Part shown: piece by piece, positions 9,462 through 18,690 of the stretch | Numbering within the stretch: the stretch's first letter is position 1 | How the letters are laid out: every line of letters begins with the position of its first letter | Assembly (NCBI GenBank): GCA_958295805.1 | Contig: OY282373.1 | Location: 2,637,001 to 2,701,000 of the forward strand | Source: an uncultured Nitrospirales bacterium | GTDB lineage: Bacteria > Nitrospirota > Nitrospiria > Nitrospirales > UBA8639 | Length of the DNA stretch: 64,000 nt | Direction: 5' to 3' | Notes under the pieces: model-generated | Seen by the model: only the letters and a program-made list of their open reading frames with translations | Databases searched by the model: none | What the model was told of the DNA's origin: nothing | Translations under genes and position numbers: made by a program

Positions 9462-9653
9462 ATGACCGATTCCACTTCCTCTCCCCCACCCGATTCTCCC
9501 ACTCCTGAACAGGCCCGGGATGCGCCCAAAGCCAAGAAACACCTTCACGTCGTTCCTCATGAAGACGAAATGATTGCTCAAGAAATGGCTGAACTCTTTG
9601 AAGAAGATCAGGTTACTCACAAACACGGAAGTGCTGAGCCTGAAGGGGATTAG
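9462..9653 (+). CDS. small acidic protein, function unknown
   Basis: A 63-residue ORF beginning MTDSTSSPPPD, rich in Pro and Ser at the N-terminus and in Asp/Glu at the C-terminus (AQEMAELFEEDQ). No domain recognised. Its tight spacing behind the zinc-ribbon gene and helix-like acidic second half suggest a real co-transcribed gene. The Shine-Dalgarno (GATGGGCG) is weak. Confidence 0.55.
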   Translation: MTDSTSSPPPDSPTPEQARDAPKAKKHLHVVPHEDEMIAQEMAELFEEDQVTHKHGSAEPEGD

Positions 9654-9669
9654 GACGATTGGCCATCCC

Positions 9670-10452
9670 CTATCCTTTGGGGAACCATGGGATGAACGCA
9701 CTGGTCGTGCGTTGATAGTCTCGATACGCTTCCCCTCGACTGGCGATGGCTTGCGCTTCGGCCAAAGGAATGCCGGTCACTTTCAGTAACGCTCCACTCA
9801 TGACGACTGGGCCAATCAGCGTCAGCCACCAGTCAGGCACCCCGATACTCATCACCACGTAGGCACACCAGTACACGACGTCAAAAAAATAATTGGGATG
9901 CCGGGAGTATCGCCACAGCCCTTCTCGACACACTTTGCCGTTGTTTTCCGGATTTCGGCGAAATCGATTTAATTGGTAATCCGCTAAGGATTCCCCACCC
10001 ACTCCAACGACCCAAACGACGATACCGAGCAGTTCCCACGCCGTCCAAGTGGACCCGTGGTTACCCGCCACAACGAGTAATGGAATGGAAAAGACAAGAA
10101 TGGCTAAGGCTTGCCCTAAAAAGTATAAGAAGAAACAGGTCTCAGCCCGATCTCCCCATTTTTTACGGAGAAACCGATACCGTCGATCTTCGGAGGCATG
10201 CAGGATTCGATTCCAGAAAATATACACCGCCAGGCGGAAGGCATAGACCGCTCCCATCGCGGCCAGCACCACCCGATGACTCACCTCACCGCCGGACGTC
10301 AGACCGACGCCCACGGCGACCAAGCCAAAACCCACGCAAAAACCCACGTCCGCCAACGCGGCGTTTCTCCGGACCAAGTGATAACCCAGCCACGTGCCCA
10401 GCATCACGGGTACGGCGAGACTCAACACCCACGCCAGAAGTTCCCCGTCCAT
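9670..10452 (-). CDS. DUF1295 / isoprenylcysteine methyltransferase-like membrane protein
   Basis: Polytopic inner-membrane protein of 260 residues in the DUF1295 (steroid 5-alpha-reductase C-terminal-like) family, related to ICMT methyltransferases. Six or so hydrophobic segments are visible. The cofactor-binding C-terminal signature reads GLWRYSRHPNYFFDVVYW, followed by GEAYRDYQRTTSAFIPWFP. Family members reduce or methylate lipophilic substrates with NADPH or SAM; the substrate here cannot be inferred. It converges on the small acidic gene (16 bp gap) and is divergent from the next gene. Confidence 0.8.
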   Translation of the reverse strand: MDGELLAWVLSLAVPVMLGTWLGYHLVRRNAALADVGFCVGFGLVAVGVGLTSGGEVSHRVVLAAMGAVYAFRLAVYIFWNRILHASEDRRYRFLRKKWGDRAETCFFLYFLGQALAILVFSIPLLVVAGNHGSTWTAWELLGIVVWVVGVGGESLADYQLNRFRRNPENNGKVCREGLWRYSRHPNYFFDVVYWCAYVVMSIGVPDWWLTLIGPVVMSGALLKVTGIPLAEAQAIASRGEAYRDYQRTTSAFIPWFPKG

Positions 10453-10492
10453 GATCTCGGTCGTTACGCTCCAAAAACGAAGGATTGCGTCA

Positions 10493-10521
10493 TTGACCCC
10501 ACTCGTACCCTTGTGTATGGT
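10493..10521 (+). promoter_or_regulatory. putative sigma70-type promoter
   Basis: TTGACC, 17-bp spacer, TATGGT. The predicted transcript start falls about 20 bp before the 86-residue gene, leaving room for its GGGGGT Shine-Dalgarno. Confidence 0.5.
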
Positions 10522-10546
10522 GAGCCGCTACATTGGGGGTAGACTG

Positions 10547-10807
10547 ATGAAAGACCAGTTAATGCAGGCCTACTTGGAAGTCGAGCGTTCCATGCAACGC
10601 TATAACGAGGTCCTCAACCAATATTTGATTGCTTTGCAAACAACGGAGGGGTCGGATAACCGAACGCTCGAGCGCATGACCGCGGGAACGAAGGCCATGC
10701 GGGACAGTAGTTCCATCTACCTGTCCTATGCCAAATTTGTCGCCTACGGCATGCCGGAGAGCGAAGACCTCATCGAAGATGAGGACTCGGACGATCTTCA
10801 AGCCTGA
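10547..10807 (+). CDS. conserved-looking small protein, function unknown
   Basis: An 86-residue protein starting MKDQLMQAYLEVERSM. It is predicted largely helical, has no Cys, and ends in a strongly acidic tail (SEDLIEDEDSDD). The start is fixed by GGGGGT eight bases upstream and by a promoter-like sequence just before it; the frame extends further upstream only across that promoter. No family recognised. It may be a small cytoplasmic coiled-coil or adaptor protein (inference). Confidence 0.6.
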   Translation: MKDQLMQAYLEVERSMQRYNEVLNQYLIALQTTEGSDNRTLERMTAGTKAMRDSSSIYLSYAKFVAYGMPESEDLIEDEDSDDLQA

Positions 10808-10871
10808 TCGCCATCCCGTTGGCTCGCGGGCTCACCCTGGAATGGGAATGAGAAATGCCGGCTGACACTCA

Positions 10872-10948
10872 TGGTCGGGGCGAGCCGATTTGAACGGCCG
10901 ACCTCTCGCACCCCAAGCGAGTGCGCTACCAGGCTGCGCCACGCCCCG
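10872..10948 (-). tRNA. tRNA-Pro (anticodon GGG)
   Basis: Full cloverleaf on the minus strand: acceptor stem CGGGGCG pairing with CGCCCCG, D-loop AGCCTGGTAG, anticodon stem CTCGC/GCGAG around loop TTGGGGT (anticodon GGG), T-loop TTCAAAT, discriminator A and an encoded CCA end. Confidence 0.95.
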
Positions 10949-10991
10949 ACAATGATTTCGTGGACTGATCACGTCTGCACTTCTCTTCGAC

Positions 10992-11366
10992 TCAATGAGG
11001 ATAGGACGTTTGGCCGGTCTTTTGGCTGTAGGAATTTAACGTGCCCAGGATACGTTGGAGTTCAGATCTGATGTGTTGAACCTGACCGGCTGGAATCGAC
11101 GGGTTGACCTGCTTCTTCCCTCGATGGTGACGCCAGTATCGTTTGAGGCCCGGAATGGTATACCCCTCCTCATAGAGCATGCGTTTAATTTCCAAAACGG
11201 TTTCAATGGTCTGCTTATCATACACCCGATGCCGCCCCTGACTCTTTTTGGGACGAAGGAAACTAAACTGGGATTCCCAAAAACGAAGCACGGACGGCGC
11301 CAATTCCGTCATCGCACTGGCTTCGCTGATTTTATAAAACGCCTTGTCTGAGGATTTTCTCTCCAT
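10992..11366 (-). CDS. MerR family transcriptional regulator
   Basis: A 124-residue MerR-type DNA-binding protein. The winged helix-turn-helix starts FYKISEASAMTELAPSVLRF, with the typical W-E-SQF and GRHRVYDKQTIETV wing pattern, followed by a short helical tail that probably dimerises. No Cys cluster, so it is not a metal sensor of the classic type; it is closer to the short regulators often encoded next to IHF alpha. It lies 44 bp downstream of ihfA and is probably co-transcribed with it. Regulated genes unknown. Confidence 0.85.
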   Translation of the reverse strand: MERKSSDKAFYKISEASAMTELAPSVLRFWESQFSFLRPKKSQGRHRVYDKQTIETVLEIKRMLYEEGYTIPGLKRYWRHHRGKKQVNPSIPAGQVQHIRSELQRILGTLNSYSQKTGQTSYPH

Positions 11367-11410
11367 GGATTCCCGGTGCTCTCTTCATAGAGTCACGGGG
11401 GCGTACCACC

Positions 11411-11686
11411 TCAGGAATTCACTTCTCGTTTGAAGATTTGGCTGGCCCGAAAGGTGACCACCCGCCTTGGAGTGATGGCAATTTCTTCGCCGGTTCGAGG
11501 ATTCCGTCCCTTCCGCTCTCCCTTGTTCTTCACCATAAAGTTACCAAATCCGGCAATTTTCACCGGTTCGCCTTTGCGCAACGCCTCTTTCATGCAGTCC
11601 AGAACAAATTCCACCAGATCCATGGCCTCAGTTTTGGAAACACCGACTTGTTCACAGAGGTGATTGGCAATATCGGCTTTGCGCAT
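11411..11686 (-). CDS. ihfA: integration host factor subunit alpha (HU/IHF family)
   Basis: DNA-bending nucleoid protein of 91 residues. The HU/IHF signature GFGNFMVKNKGERKGRNPRT is visible at about 48-67, with the IHF-alpha-like C-terminus AITPRRVVTFRASQIFK. It begins MRKADIANHLCEQVGVSK, typical of IhfA rather than HU. No partner beta subunit lies in the window. A TTGACA promoter-like element lies upstream in the gap before cimA. Confidence 0.9.
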   Translation of the reverse strand: MRKADIANHLCEQVGVSKTEAMDLVEFVLDCMKEALRKGEPVKIAGFGNFMVKNKGERKGRNPRTGEEIAITPRRVVTFRASQIFKREVNS

Positions 11687-11767
11687 CGTCTCTCGTGCCC
11701 CGGTGAGTCATTGCCCTTCCCCTCTCATCTTTGTGTTGCAGGGTCAGAACGCGGACTGGCACGGAAA

Positions 11768-11794
11768 ATTATCGAGAGTCCGAAGGATTGTCAA
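11768..11794 (-). promoter_or_regulatory. putative promoter for ihfA-merR
   Basis: Minus-strand TTGACA (perfect -35) and GATAAT (five of six) separated by 15 bp, a short spacer. About 80 bp upstream of ihfA. Confidence 0.42.
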
Positions 11795-11815
11795 GGAAAA
11801 TTCACGTGTTCCCTC

Positions 11816-13414
11816 TCAGAGATCAGCCGTGTTCAGCGTGTCCTTTGACTCGCTTTTCAGCAACTTATACTCAATGCTATCGGCCAATGCCTGCCAACTG
11901 GCTTCTATGATATTTTCCGACACCCCGACCGTGCCCCACGTGCTTTTATGGTCGCCGGATTCAATAAGTACCCTCACCTTTGATCCCGTTCCATGATTGC
12001 CCGCCAAGACGCGCACTTTGTAGTCGATGAGTTCGACTTCCCGGAGTTCCGGGTAAAATTTTTCGAGTGCGTTCCGCAGGGCGTTGTCAAGCGCATTGAC
12101 GGGTCCGTCACCTTCTGCCGCGGTCTGTTCAACAACGTCACCGACCTTCACGGTGATCGTTGCTTGTGTCATCGGCACTTCGTTCGCATGTCGTTTCTGA
12201 ACCGTCACCAACAATTCCAACAGTTCAAATGACGGTTGATGCGTTCCGATGGCTTCTCGAACCATTAACTCAAATGATCCTTCAGCCCCTTCATACTGGT
12301 AGCCGTCCCGCTCCAGGTCCTTGAGCTGGGTCAAGACTTCCTGAAGACGCGGATGGTCTTTGGACATGCTGATCCCAAAACTTTCGATTTTCTGCACCAT
12401 CCCGCTTCGCCCGGTATGATCGGAAATCAGCACGCGCTGCCGATTGCCGACTGATTCCGGAGTAACGTGTTCATAGGTCTGCGCGTTTTTCTGGACGGCG
12501 TGGATATGCACCCCGCCCTTATGAGCAAAGGCCGCCTCACCGACGTAAGGTTGGCGCTTATTCGGAAGGAGATTGGCAATTTCCGACACAAAGGTTGAGA
12601 CGTTTCGGAGTTGCCGTAACCGATCACCTCCTAAAACGGACACCTTCATTTTTAATTCAAGATTCGCCAACACGGAACAGAGATTGACATTCCCGCATCG
12701 CTCCCCAATCCCATTAATGGTGCCTTGCACTTGTCGCGCTCCCTGCTGCACGGCGACCAGGGTATTGGCCACCGCCATTTCCGCGTCGTTATGCGCGTGA
12801 ATACCGAGCGGGACCGGACACACCTTTCTGACTTGCTCCCAGATGGATTGAATCTCCCACGGCATGGTGCCACCGTTGGTGTCACAGAGAATAATCCGTT
12901 CGGCTCCGCCTTCGGTGGCCGCTTGCACCGTGTCCAACGCATAGTTCGGATCGGCCTTGAATCCGTCAAAAAAGTGTTCGGCGTCGTAAAAGACGCGTTT
13001 CTCATGGGCACGCAAGTACGCAACGGAATCTCGAATCAACTCCAGATTGGCGTCCAGGGAAGTCCCCAACGCATCCGTGACGTGCAACGTCCAGCTTTTT
13101 CCGAAAATCGTGAGAATCTTGGTTCCTGCAATCAAAAGCGCCTGGAGATTGGCATCGGCGTCGGCTGACTGATTGGCTTTTCGGGTCGAACCAAAGGCCA
13201 CGATTTTCGCGTGTTGGAGCGGAATCGCCCGCATGGCCTGGAAAAACTCGATGTCCCGCGGGTTGGCTCCAGGCCACCCGCCTTCAATGAAATGAACGCC
13301 GATTTCGTCCAGTTTCTGAACAATGCGAATTTTATCATCGACCGAAAAACTCACGTCTTCGGCCTGTGCCCCATCTCGGAGCGTGGTATCGTAGATTTCC
13401 AAGAATGTTTCCAT
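11816..13414 (-). CDS. cimA: (R)-citramalate synthase
   Basis: Condenses pyruvate and acetyl-CoA to citramalate, the first step of the threonine-independent route to 2-oxobutyrate and isoleucine. The 532-residue protein has the DRE-TIM barrel with YDTTLRDGAQ near the N-terminus, the CimA-type GGWPGANPRD segment, HAHND zinc ligands, and a C-terminal LeuA-type allosteric domain (about 390-520). The length and GGWPGANP motif separate it from 2-isopropylmalate synthase. It is the last gene of the leftward alaC-hom-thrC-lysC-cimA run, 105 bp after lysC. Isoleucine is the probable feedback ligand (family knowledge). Confidence 0.93.
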   Translation of the reverse strand: METFLEIYDTTLRDGAQAEDVSFSVDDKIRIVQKLDEIGVHFIEGGWPGANPRDIEFFQAMRAIPLQHAKIVAFGSTRKANQSADADANLQALLIAGTKILTIFGKSWTLHVTDALGTSLDANLELIRDSVAYLRAHEKRVFYDAEHFFDGFKADPNYALDTVQAATEGGAERIILCDTNGGTMPWEIQSIWEQVRKVCPVPLGIHAHNDAEMAVANTLVAVQQGARQVQGTINGIGERCGNVNLCSVLANLELKMKVSVLGGDRLRQLRNVSTFVSEIANLLPNKRQPYVGEAAFAHKGGVHIHAVQKNAQTYEHVTPESVGNRQRVLISDHTGRSGMVQKIESFGISMSKDHPRLQEVLTQLKDLERDGYQYEGAEGSFELMVREAIGTHQPSFELLELLVTVQKRHANEVPMTQATITVKVGDVVEQTAAEGDGPVNALDNALRNALEKFYPELREVELIDYKVRVLAGNHGTGSKVRVLIESGDHKSTWGTVGVSENIIEASWQALADSIEYKLLKSESKDTLNTADL

Positions 13415-13519
13415 GATGCTCTCGCCCTATCCCGTTTCCGGCTTCTCTCATCCCCTCTCGCGGGAATCGACGCGGCCAATACGTTATGCCCTGGTTCTCT
13501 CTTCTTTTGCAAGGGTCCT

Positions 13520-14761
13520 TCAGTGAATCTTACCGGTTTCCCGTGGCGACTCCAACCCAAATTCTTTGTGCAGGGCTTGAACGGCTTTGTTCAAATTCTC
13601 CTCATCCAGCACGCAGGAAATCTTAATTTCCGAGGTGCTGATCATCATGATGTTCATTTTTTCACGGGCGAGGGTCTGAAACATCCGCGAGGCAACGCCC
13701 GAATGGGAGCGCATCCCAACGCCCACGAGTGAGACCTTGGCAATTTTCTCCGTCACTTCAACCGACCGGGCACCGATCTCATTCGCCGTCCGTTTGACCA
13801 ACGCCATCGCCCGCGCTAAATCATTGCGCGGCACCGTAAACGAAATATCCGTCAGCGAATCCTGGTGACTCACGTTCTGAATAATCATATCCACCAGGAC
13901 CGAGGCGCCGGCCACGGCCCCGAATAAATTTGCGGCAATCCCCGGTTGGTCAGGAACGCCCACCACGGTGATCTTGGCCTGGTTGCGATCGCCCGTCACC
14001 CCGGACACGACGGCCCGTTCCATGTCCACGTCTTCATGCGTCACGAGTGTGCCTTCTCCCTCTTGAAAACTTGACTTGACTTCTACCGGAACGCTGTATT
14101 TCGCTGCAAATTCAACCGAACGCGCTTGAAGGACTTTCGCCCCTAAACTGGACAATTCCAGCATTTCCTCATAAGACAGTTTCGGAATCCGCCTGGCAGT
14201 GGGCACCACGTTGGGATCAGCGGTCGAGACGCCGTCAACGTCGGTAAAGATCACGCATCGGTCCGCCTGCAACGTGGCGGCCAACGCGACGGCCGTCAGG
14301 TCCGACCCCCCTCGTCCCAGCGTGGTGACTTCCGATCGTTCATTGACGCCTTGAAACCCCGCCACAATCGGAAGCACGCCTTCGGCCAGAGCCCGTCTGA
14401 CGGGATCGGCCGTCACTTTCGCAATGCGAGCCCGCGTGTGAGAGCTGTTGGTCACGATTCCGACCTGACGCCCCGTAAAGGAACGTGCATTGATTCCACG
14501 ACTCCGCAGTTTCATCGCCAGCAGGGCAATCGTGACGCGCTCCCCGGAAGATAACAACACGTCAAGTTCGCGGGCATCCGGGTGCGGGGTGACGTCATGC
14601 GCGAGTCGCCACAGGCGATCCGTTTCCCCACTCATGGCTGATAAGACGACGACGACCTGATTGCCGGTTTGACAGGTCCGTTCGATCAATTCCGCAATTC
14701 GGTGGATTCGTTCAATATTGCCGACGGACGTCCCACCAAATTTTTGGATCAACAACGCCAC
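13520..14761 (-). CDS. lysC: aspartate kinase
   Basis: Phosphorylates aspartate, the entry step to lysine, threonine and methionine. 413 residues: amino-acid kinase domain with KFGGTSVG at 7-14, RGGSD in the nucleotide/substrate region and FTDVDGV; then two ACT domains (about 265-335 and 345-405) that usually bind lysine and/or threonine for feedback control. Monofunctional length. Grouped with hom and thrC. Confidence 0.95.
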   Translation of the reverse strand: MALLIQKFGGTSVGNIERIHRIAELIERTCQTGNQVVVVLSAMSGETDRLWRLAHDVTPHPDARELDVLLSSGERVTIALLAMKLRSRGINARSFTGRQVGIVTNSSHTRARIAKVTADPVRRALAEGVLPIVAGFQGVNERSEVTTLGRGGSDLTAVALAATLQADRCVIFTDVDGVSTADPNVVPTARRIPKLSYEEMLELSSLGAKVLQARSVEFAAKYSVPVEVKSSFQEGEGTLVTHEDVDMERAVVSGVTGDRNQAKITVVGVPDQPGIAANLFGAVAGASVLVDMIIQNVSHQDSLTDISFTVPRNDLARAMALVKRTANEIGARSVEVTEKIAKVSLVGVGMRSHSGVASRMFQTLAREKMNIMMISTSEIKISCVLDEENLNKAVQALHKEFGLESPRETGKIH

Positions 14762-14886
14762 GAGTGAATCCCTTCGTGGAAGAATTCTTCCATGAACCTC
14801 AATGCTCCGTTGAATGATTCGCCTGAAGCCCCGACTCTCATGCCAAGCGGCATGACAACCGTCATGCTCTCCGCTTCCCGTAAAAC

Positions 14887-15945
14887 TCAGATTTGGAGCA
14901 ACGAGAACACGGCGTCCCGTGAAGCTTTGACCGTGCGGGTTTTAGGCGAGATGTTCACGGCAATATCGGGGTCCTTCAATCCATGTCCGGTTAACGTACA
15001 GACGACGGTTGCCCCCTCCGGCAATCGCCCGGCTTGGCTGTCCTTGGTTAACCCGGCCACGGAGGCAGCAGAAGCGGGTTCACAAAAGACGCCTTCTTCT
15101 TTGGCCAACGCCTGATACGCCACAAGAATTTCTTCATCGGTCACCATCTCCACGGTTCCGGAAGATTCCTGCACTGCTTGGAGCGCCAGTTTCCAACTTG
15201 CCGGATTGCCGATCCGAATAGCGGTCGCCATGGTTTGAGGATGATCAATCACGTGACCGCGAACGATCGGCGCGGCCCCTTCGGCTTGAACTCCCATCAT
15301 CTTCGGTAGTTGCGTGATTTGGCCGGCCGCACGGTATTCCTTGTATCCCTTCCAATAGGCGGAAATATTTCCGGCGTTCCCCACGGGCAAAAAGTGATAC
15401 GAGGGAGAGCGACCCAACTGATCGCAGACTTCCATCGCCGCGGTCTTTTGACCTTCCAACCGAAAGGGGTTGAGGGAATTGACCAGTTCAAATTGTTCTT
15501 CGACGCACACGTCCTTGACGATGGACAGGGCCTGGTCAAAATTTCCTTCAATCTGAATCACGGTCGCCCCGTGCGCCATGGCTTGCGCGAGTTTGCCCAA
15601 CGCCACCTTCCCCGCCGGAACCAGGACGTAGACCGGCAACCCTGCGCGTCCCCCATAGGCGGCGGCAGAGGCAGACGTATTGCCGGTTGAGGCACACATC
15701 ACCGCGCGCGCTTGTTTCTCCAAAGCCTTGCTCACCGCTAACGTCATCCCGCGGTCCTTGAACGACCCGGTAGGGTTGGCACCTTCGACTTTTAGATACA
15801 GGTCCGCTTGGGGACAGATTCGTTTAGCCAATCGAGTGGCTTGAATCAACGGCGTATTCCCTTCACACAGGCTGATGATCGGGGTCTGATCCGTGACCGG
15901 AAGAAATTTTCTGAACGCTTCAATGACCCCGCACCAGGGCGTCAT
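14887..15945 (-). CDS. thrC: threonine synthase
   Basis: PLP enzyme converting O-phosphohomoserine to threonine, 352 residues. The PLP lysine is Lys63 in PTGSFKDRGM. The substrate region SLCEGNTPLI near the N-terminus and phosphate-binding glycines (PVGNAGN) are present. This is the compact class of threonine synthase (about 350 residues) found in many bacteria and archaea, not the longer E. coli form. The ATG overlaps the hom stop by 4 bp, so the two are translationally coupled. Confidence 0.93.
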   Translation of the reverse strand: MTPWCGVIEAFRKFLPVTDQTPIISLCEGNTPLIQATRLAKRICPQADLYLKVEGANPTGSFKDRGMTLAVSKALEKQARAVMCASTGNTSASAAAYGGRAGLPVYVLVPAGKVALGKLAQAMAHGATVIQIEGNFDQALSIVKDVCVEEQFELVNSLNPFRLEGQKTAAMEVCDQLGRSPSYHFLPVGNAGNISAYWKGYKEYRAAGQITQLPKMMGVQAEGAAPIVRGHVIDHPQTMATAIRIGNPASWKLALQAVQESSGTVEMVTDEEILVAYQALAKEEGVFCEPASAASVAGLTKDSQAGRLPEGATVVCTLTGHGLKDPDIAVNISPKTRTVKASRDAVFSLLQI

Positions 15946-17258
15946 GATTCCTGGTCCTCCACCCGGATGAGCGTAATCGGTTCCGAAACAAGAGAAGACA
16001 GACGATTGACGTCTTGCAGCGCGGTTTGCACCGCGTGCTCCGATGCACGATGCGTCATGATTACCACGGGGACCGTTTGGCCTTCCTGCCGACCCTGTTG
16101 CAGCACGGAGGCGATGCTAATGGAATGATTTCCGAGGATGCCGGCGATCTTGGACAGCACCCCCGGTTGATCCGGAACCATACACCGTAAATAATAGCGC
16201 GTGGTCAATTCCTCCATCGGGCGTATCCGAATCGGCACTCGACAGTCCATTTGAAACGAAGTCGGCGGCACACGACCACAGGCCCGTTTGCGAACGTTGC
16301 GCGCAATGTCAACGACGTCGCTCACGACCGCGCTCCCCGTCGGCAACGACCCCGCCCCTTGCCCGTAAAACATCACGTCACCCACGGCGTCGCCCACGAC
16401 GTGAATGGCGTTATAGACGCCGTGTACCTGGGCCAACGGCGCCGTCTTGTCAATCATCGTGGGATGAACGCGGGCCTCGATTTCCCCATCCCGAAACTTG
16501 GCCACCCCGAGCAGTTTGACCGTCATGCCCAACTCGGAGGCATAGCGAACGTCCAAGGCCGACAATCGTTGAATGCCTTCGGTATACACGTCCTTCACGT
16601 TGACGGGGCTTCCATAGGCCAAGCTGACCATGATGGCCAACTTGTGCGCGGTGTCAATCCCTTCAATATCGAACGTCGGATCCGCCTCTGCATAGCCGGC
16701 GGCTTGCGCCTGGGCAAGGGCGTCCTGGAATTCCCGGCCCTCACGCTTCATCTGCGTCAAAATATAGTTGGACGTGCCGTTCATGATGCCCACGATGGAT
16801 AGGCAATGATTGGCAACCAGTCCCTCCGTCAGCGAGCGAAGAATGGGAATGCCGCCGCCCACGCTGGCTTCAAATCCTACGTCCACGCCCGCACGATTCG
16901 CCGCGGCAAACACCTCCTCGCCATGCACCGCCAGCAATGCCTTATTCGCGGTGACCACGTGTTTCCCTTTGCCGATGGCTTCAAGAACGACGTGTTTGGC
17001 AAAATCATACCCACCCACTAATTCGATCACGATATCAATGGAAGGATCATTCATGAGGCCGTCAAGGTCGGGACTGAGCACTCCCTCGGGAAGCACCACG
17101 CCACGGTCCGCGGTCACGTCAATATCCACGATTCGCGTCAAAGACAGAGGGACCCCGACCCGACGGGCAATCAGATCGGCGTTGTCGAAAAGAATCTTGG
17201 CCGCCCCGGAGCCGACGGTGCCGAATCCAACCAATCCTATTCTGATTTGCGTTTTCAC
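15942..17258 (-). CDS. hom: homoserine dehydrogenase
   Basis: NAD(P)H-dependent reduction of aspartate semialdehyde to homoserine. The Rossmann motif GLVGFGTVGSG lies at the N-terminus, the catalytic domain contains GIMNGTSNYIL and YAEADPTFDIEG, and the C-terminal ~80 residues form an ACT domain (YLRCMVPDQPGVLSKIAGI) for threonine feedback. I chose the GTG giving 438 residues starting VKTQIRIGLVGFG, 10 bp after the aminotransferase stop. A longer frame would add 21 residues overlapping that gene and looks non-homologous. Confidence 0.93.
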   Translation of the reverse strand: MKTQIRIGLVGFGTVGSGAAKILFDNADLIARRVGVPLSLTRIVDIDVTADRGVVLPEGVLSPDLDGLMNDPSIDIVIELVGGYDFAKHVVLEAIGKGKHVVTANKALLAVHGEEVFAAANRAGVDVGFEASVGGGIPILRSLTEGLVANHCLSIVGIMNGTSNYILTQMKREGREFQDALAQAQAAGYAEADPTFDIEGIDTAHKLAIMVSLAYGSPVNVKDVYTEGIQRLSALDVRYASELGMTVKLLGVAKFRDGEIEARVHPTMIDKTAPLAQVHGVYNAIHVVGDAVGDVMFYGQGAGSLPTGSAVVSDVVDIARNVRKRACGRVPPTSFQMDCRVPIRIRPMEELTTRYYLRCMVPDQPGVLSKIAGILGNHSISIASVLQQGRQEGQTVPVVIMTHRASEHAVQTALQDVNRLSSLVSEPITLIRVEDQES

Positions 17259-17268
17259 GTTGATCGCG

Positions 17269-18438
17269 TCATTTGAACGCGGCCTTGATGCCGCGAACGG
17301 CCTGATGGATTCGATGTTCATTTTCCACTAACGCAAAGCGCACGTACTCGTCGCCCCCTTCTCCGAATCCGATTCCCGGCGACACCGCCACGTTGCCTTC
17401 ACGGAGTAAAAACTTTGAGAATTCAAGAGAGCCCATTCCCGCGTAGGCCGGCGGGATTCGCGCCCACACAAACATCGTGGCCCGCGGATAATCGACCTCC
17501 CAGCCGATCCGATTGAGTCCGGAAACCAGGACATTGCGGCGGCATTCATATCGATTCACGATGGTCTTGACGCAATCTTGCGGCCCGTTGAGCGCGATGA
17601 TGCTGGCAATTTGAATCGGCTGAAACATTCCGTAATCCAGGTAGCTTTTGATCTTGGTCAAGGCTCCGATGACGGCACGATTCCCCACGCAGAACCCGAC
17701 TCGCCACCCGGGCATGTTGTAACTTTTGGAGAGCGAGTAAAATTCCACGCCGATGTCCTTCGCCTCAGGCACTTGTAATAAACTGGGTGCCCGATAGCCA
17801 TCAAACACAATATCCGCGTAAGCCAAATCATGAATGACGTACACGTGATGTTCCCGGGCAAACGCGACGACGTTTTTAAAAAACTCTAAATCCACGACGC
17901 TCGTGGTCGGGTTGTGGGGAAAATTGAGAATCAAGGCTTTGGGCCTCGGCTGGCTTTGTCGATAGGCCCGGGTCAGATTGTCAAAGAAATCGCCAGTCGA
18001 TCCAAGTTCCACACCTCGCACTTCTCCCCCTGCAATAATCACGCTGTACATGTGAATGGGATACGTTGGCGTCGGGGTCAACACCACGTCACCCGGACTC
18101 AACATCGCCAGCACCAAATGCGCCAAGCCTTCTTTGACTCCCAACACCACGATGGCCTCGGTCTCCGGATCAATATCCACGTTATATTGTCGCCCGTACC
18201 ACTGACTGACGGCATGTCGGAGTTTCGTAATCCCGCGAGAAGCCGAGTATCGATGGTTTCGTCCTTTTTGGGACGCCTCGACTAATTTCTCGACAATATG
18301 GGGGGGCGTGGCTTGGTCCGGATTCCCCATGCCAAAGTCAATGACATCCTCACCACGATGGCGCGCGTCCGCCTTGAGGTCTTGTACCTGACTAAAGACG
18401 TAGGCGGGGAGGCGTTGAATGCGAAAGAAGGGTTCCAT
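17269..18438 (-). CDS. alaC: AlaC-type alanine transaminase
   Basis: Fold-type I PLP aminotransferase of 389 residues. It begins with the AlaC-like [10 protein letters not shown]...[13 protein letters not shown] pattern; Lys238 in [15 protein letters not shown] is the PLP lysine and NFPHNPTT is the family asparagine motif. E. coli AlaC makes alanine from pyruvate and glutamate. The leading position before hom and thrC could also fit a methionine- or aspartate-family aminotransferase, so the exact substrate is inferred. A strong promoter-like sequence lies about 75 bp upstream. Confidence 0.85.
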   Translation of the reverse strand: MEPFFRIQRLPAYVFSQVQDLKADARHRGEDVIDFGMGNPDQATPPHIVEKLVEASQKGRNHRYSASRGITKLRHAVSQWYGRQYNVDIDPETEAIVVLGVKEGLAHLVLAMLSPGDVVLTPTPTYPIHMYSVIIAGGEVRGVELGSTGDFFDNLTRAYRQSQPRPKALILNFPHNPTTSVVDLEFFKNVVAFAREHHVYVIHDLAYADIVFDGYRAPSLLQVPEAKDIGVEFYSLSKSYNMPGWRVGFCVGNRAVIGALTKIKSYLDYGMFQPIQIASIIALNGPQDCVKTIVNRYECRRNVLVSGLNRIGWEVDYPRATMFVWARIPPAYAGMGSLEFSKFLLREGNVAVSPGIGFGEGGDEYVRFALVENEHRIHQAVRGIKAAFK

Positions 18439-18513
18439 CGTCCAGAAAGTCGATCGTGTTCTGATAAGAGGGGAAACTGTCTATGATGAACGATCCATCA
18501 GGGCAGTGCGATT

Positions 18514-18542
18514 ATTGTAGTAGAGGCCGGAAAACCAGTCAA
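18514..18542 (-). promoter_or_regulatory. putative promoter of the alaC-hom-thrC-lysC-cimA operon
   Basis: Minus-strand TTGACT, 17-bp spacer, TACAAT (five of six at both boxes). About 75 bp before alaC, leaving a ~70-nt leader. No attenuator structure was recognised in that leader. Confidence 0.62.
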
Positions 18543-18615
18543 TGAAAGTCTTTGTTTTTTCAGCTTTTTTAGACGCCAAGGACTTGGCGGCGGGGCTGAT
18601 GCCGATCCGGTTTCA

Positions 18616-18644
18616 TTGCGACACCCTGCCTGTTTTGCCATAAT
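18616..18644 (+). promoter_or_regulatory. putative promoter of pdxJ-nnr-tsaE-mutS
   Basis: TTGCGA, 17-bp spacer, CATAAT. About 45 bp before the pdxJ ATG and divergent from the alaC promoter 75 bp away. Confidence 0.52.
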
Positions 18645-18690
18645 GATGGACCCTATTCGGTGTCCCTCAACCTCCCCCGGTTCTAAAGAT

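Noticed and set aside
17259-17321. 21-residue N-terminal extension of homoserine dehydrogenase
   Set aside because: It overlaps the alaC 3' end and precedes the family N-terminus; the GTG at 17258 fits better.
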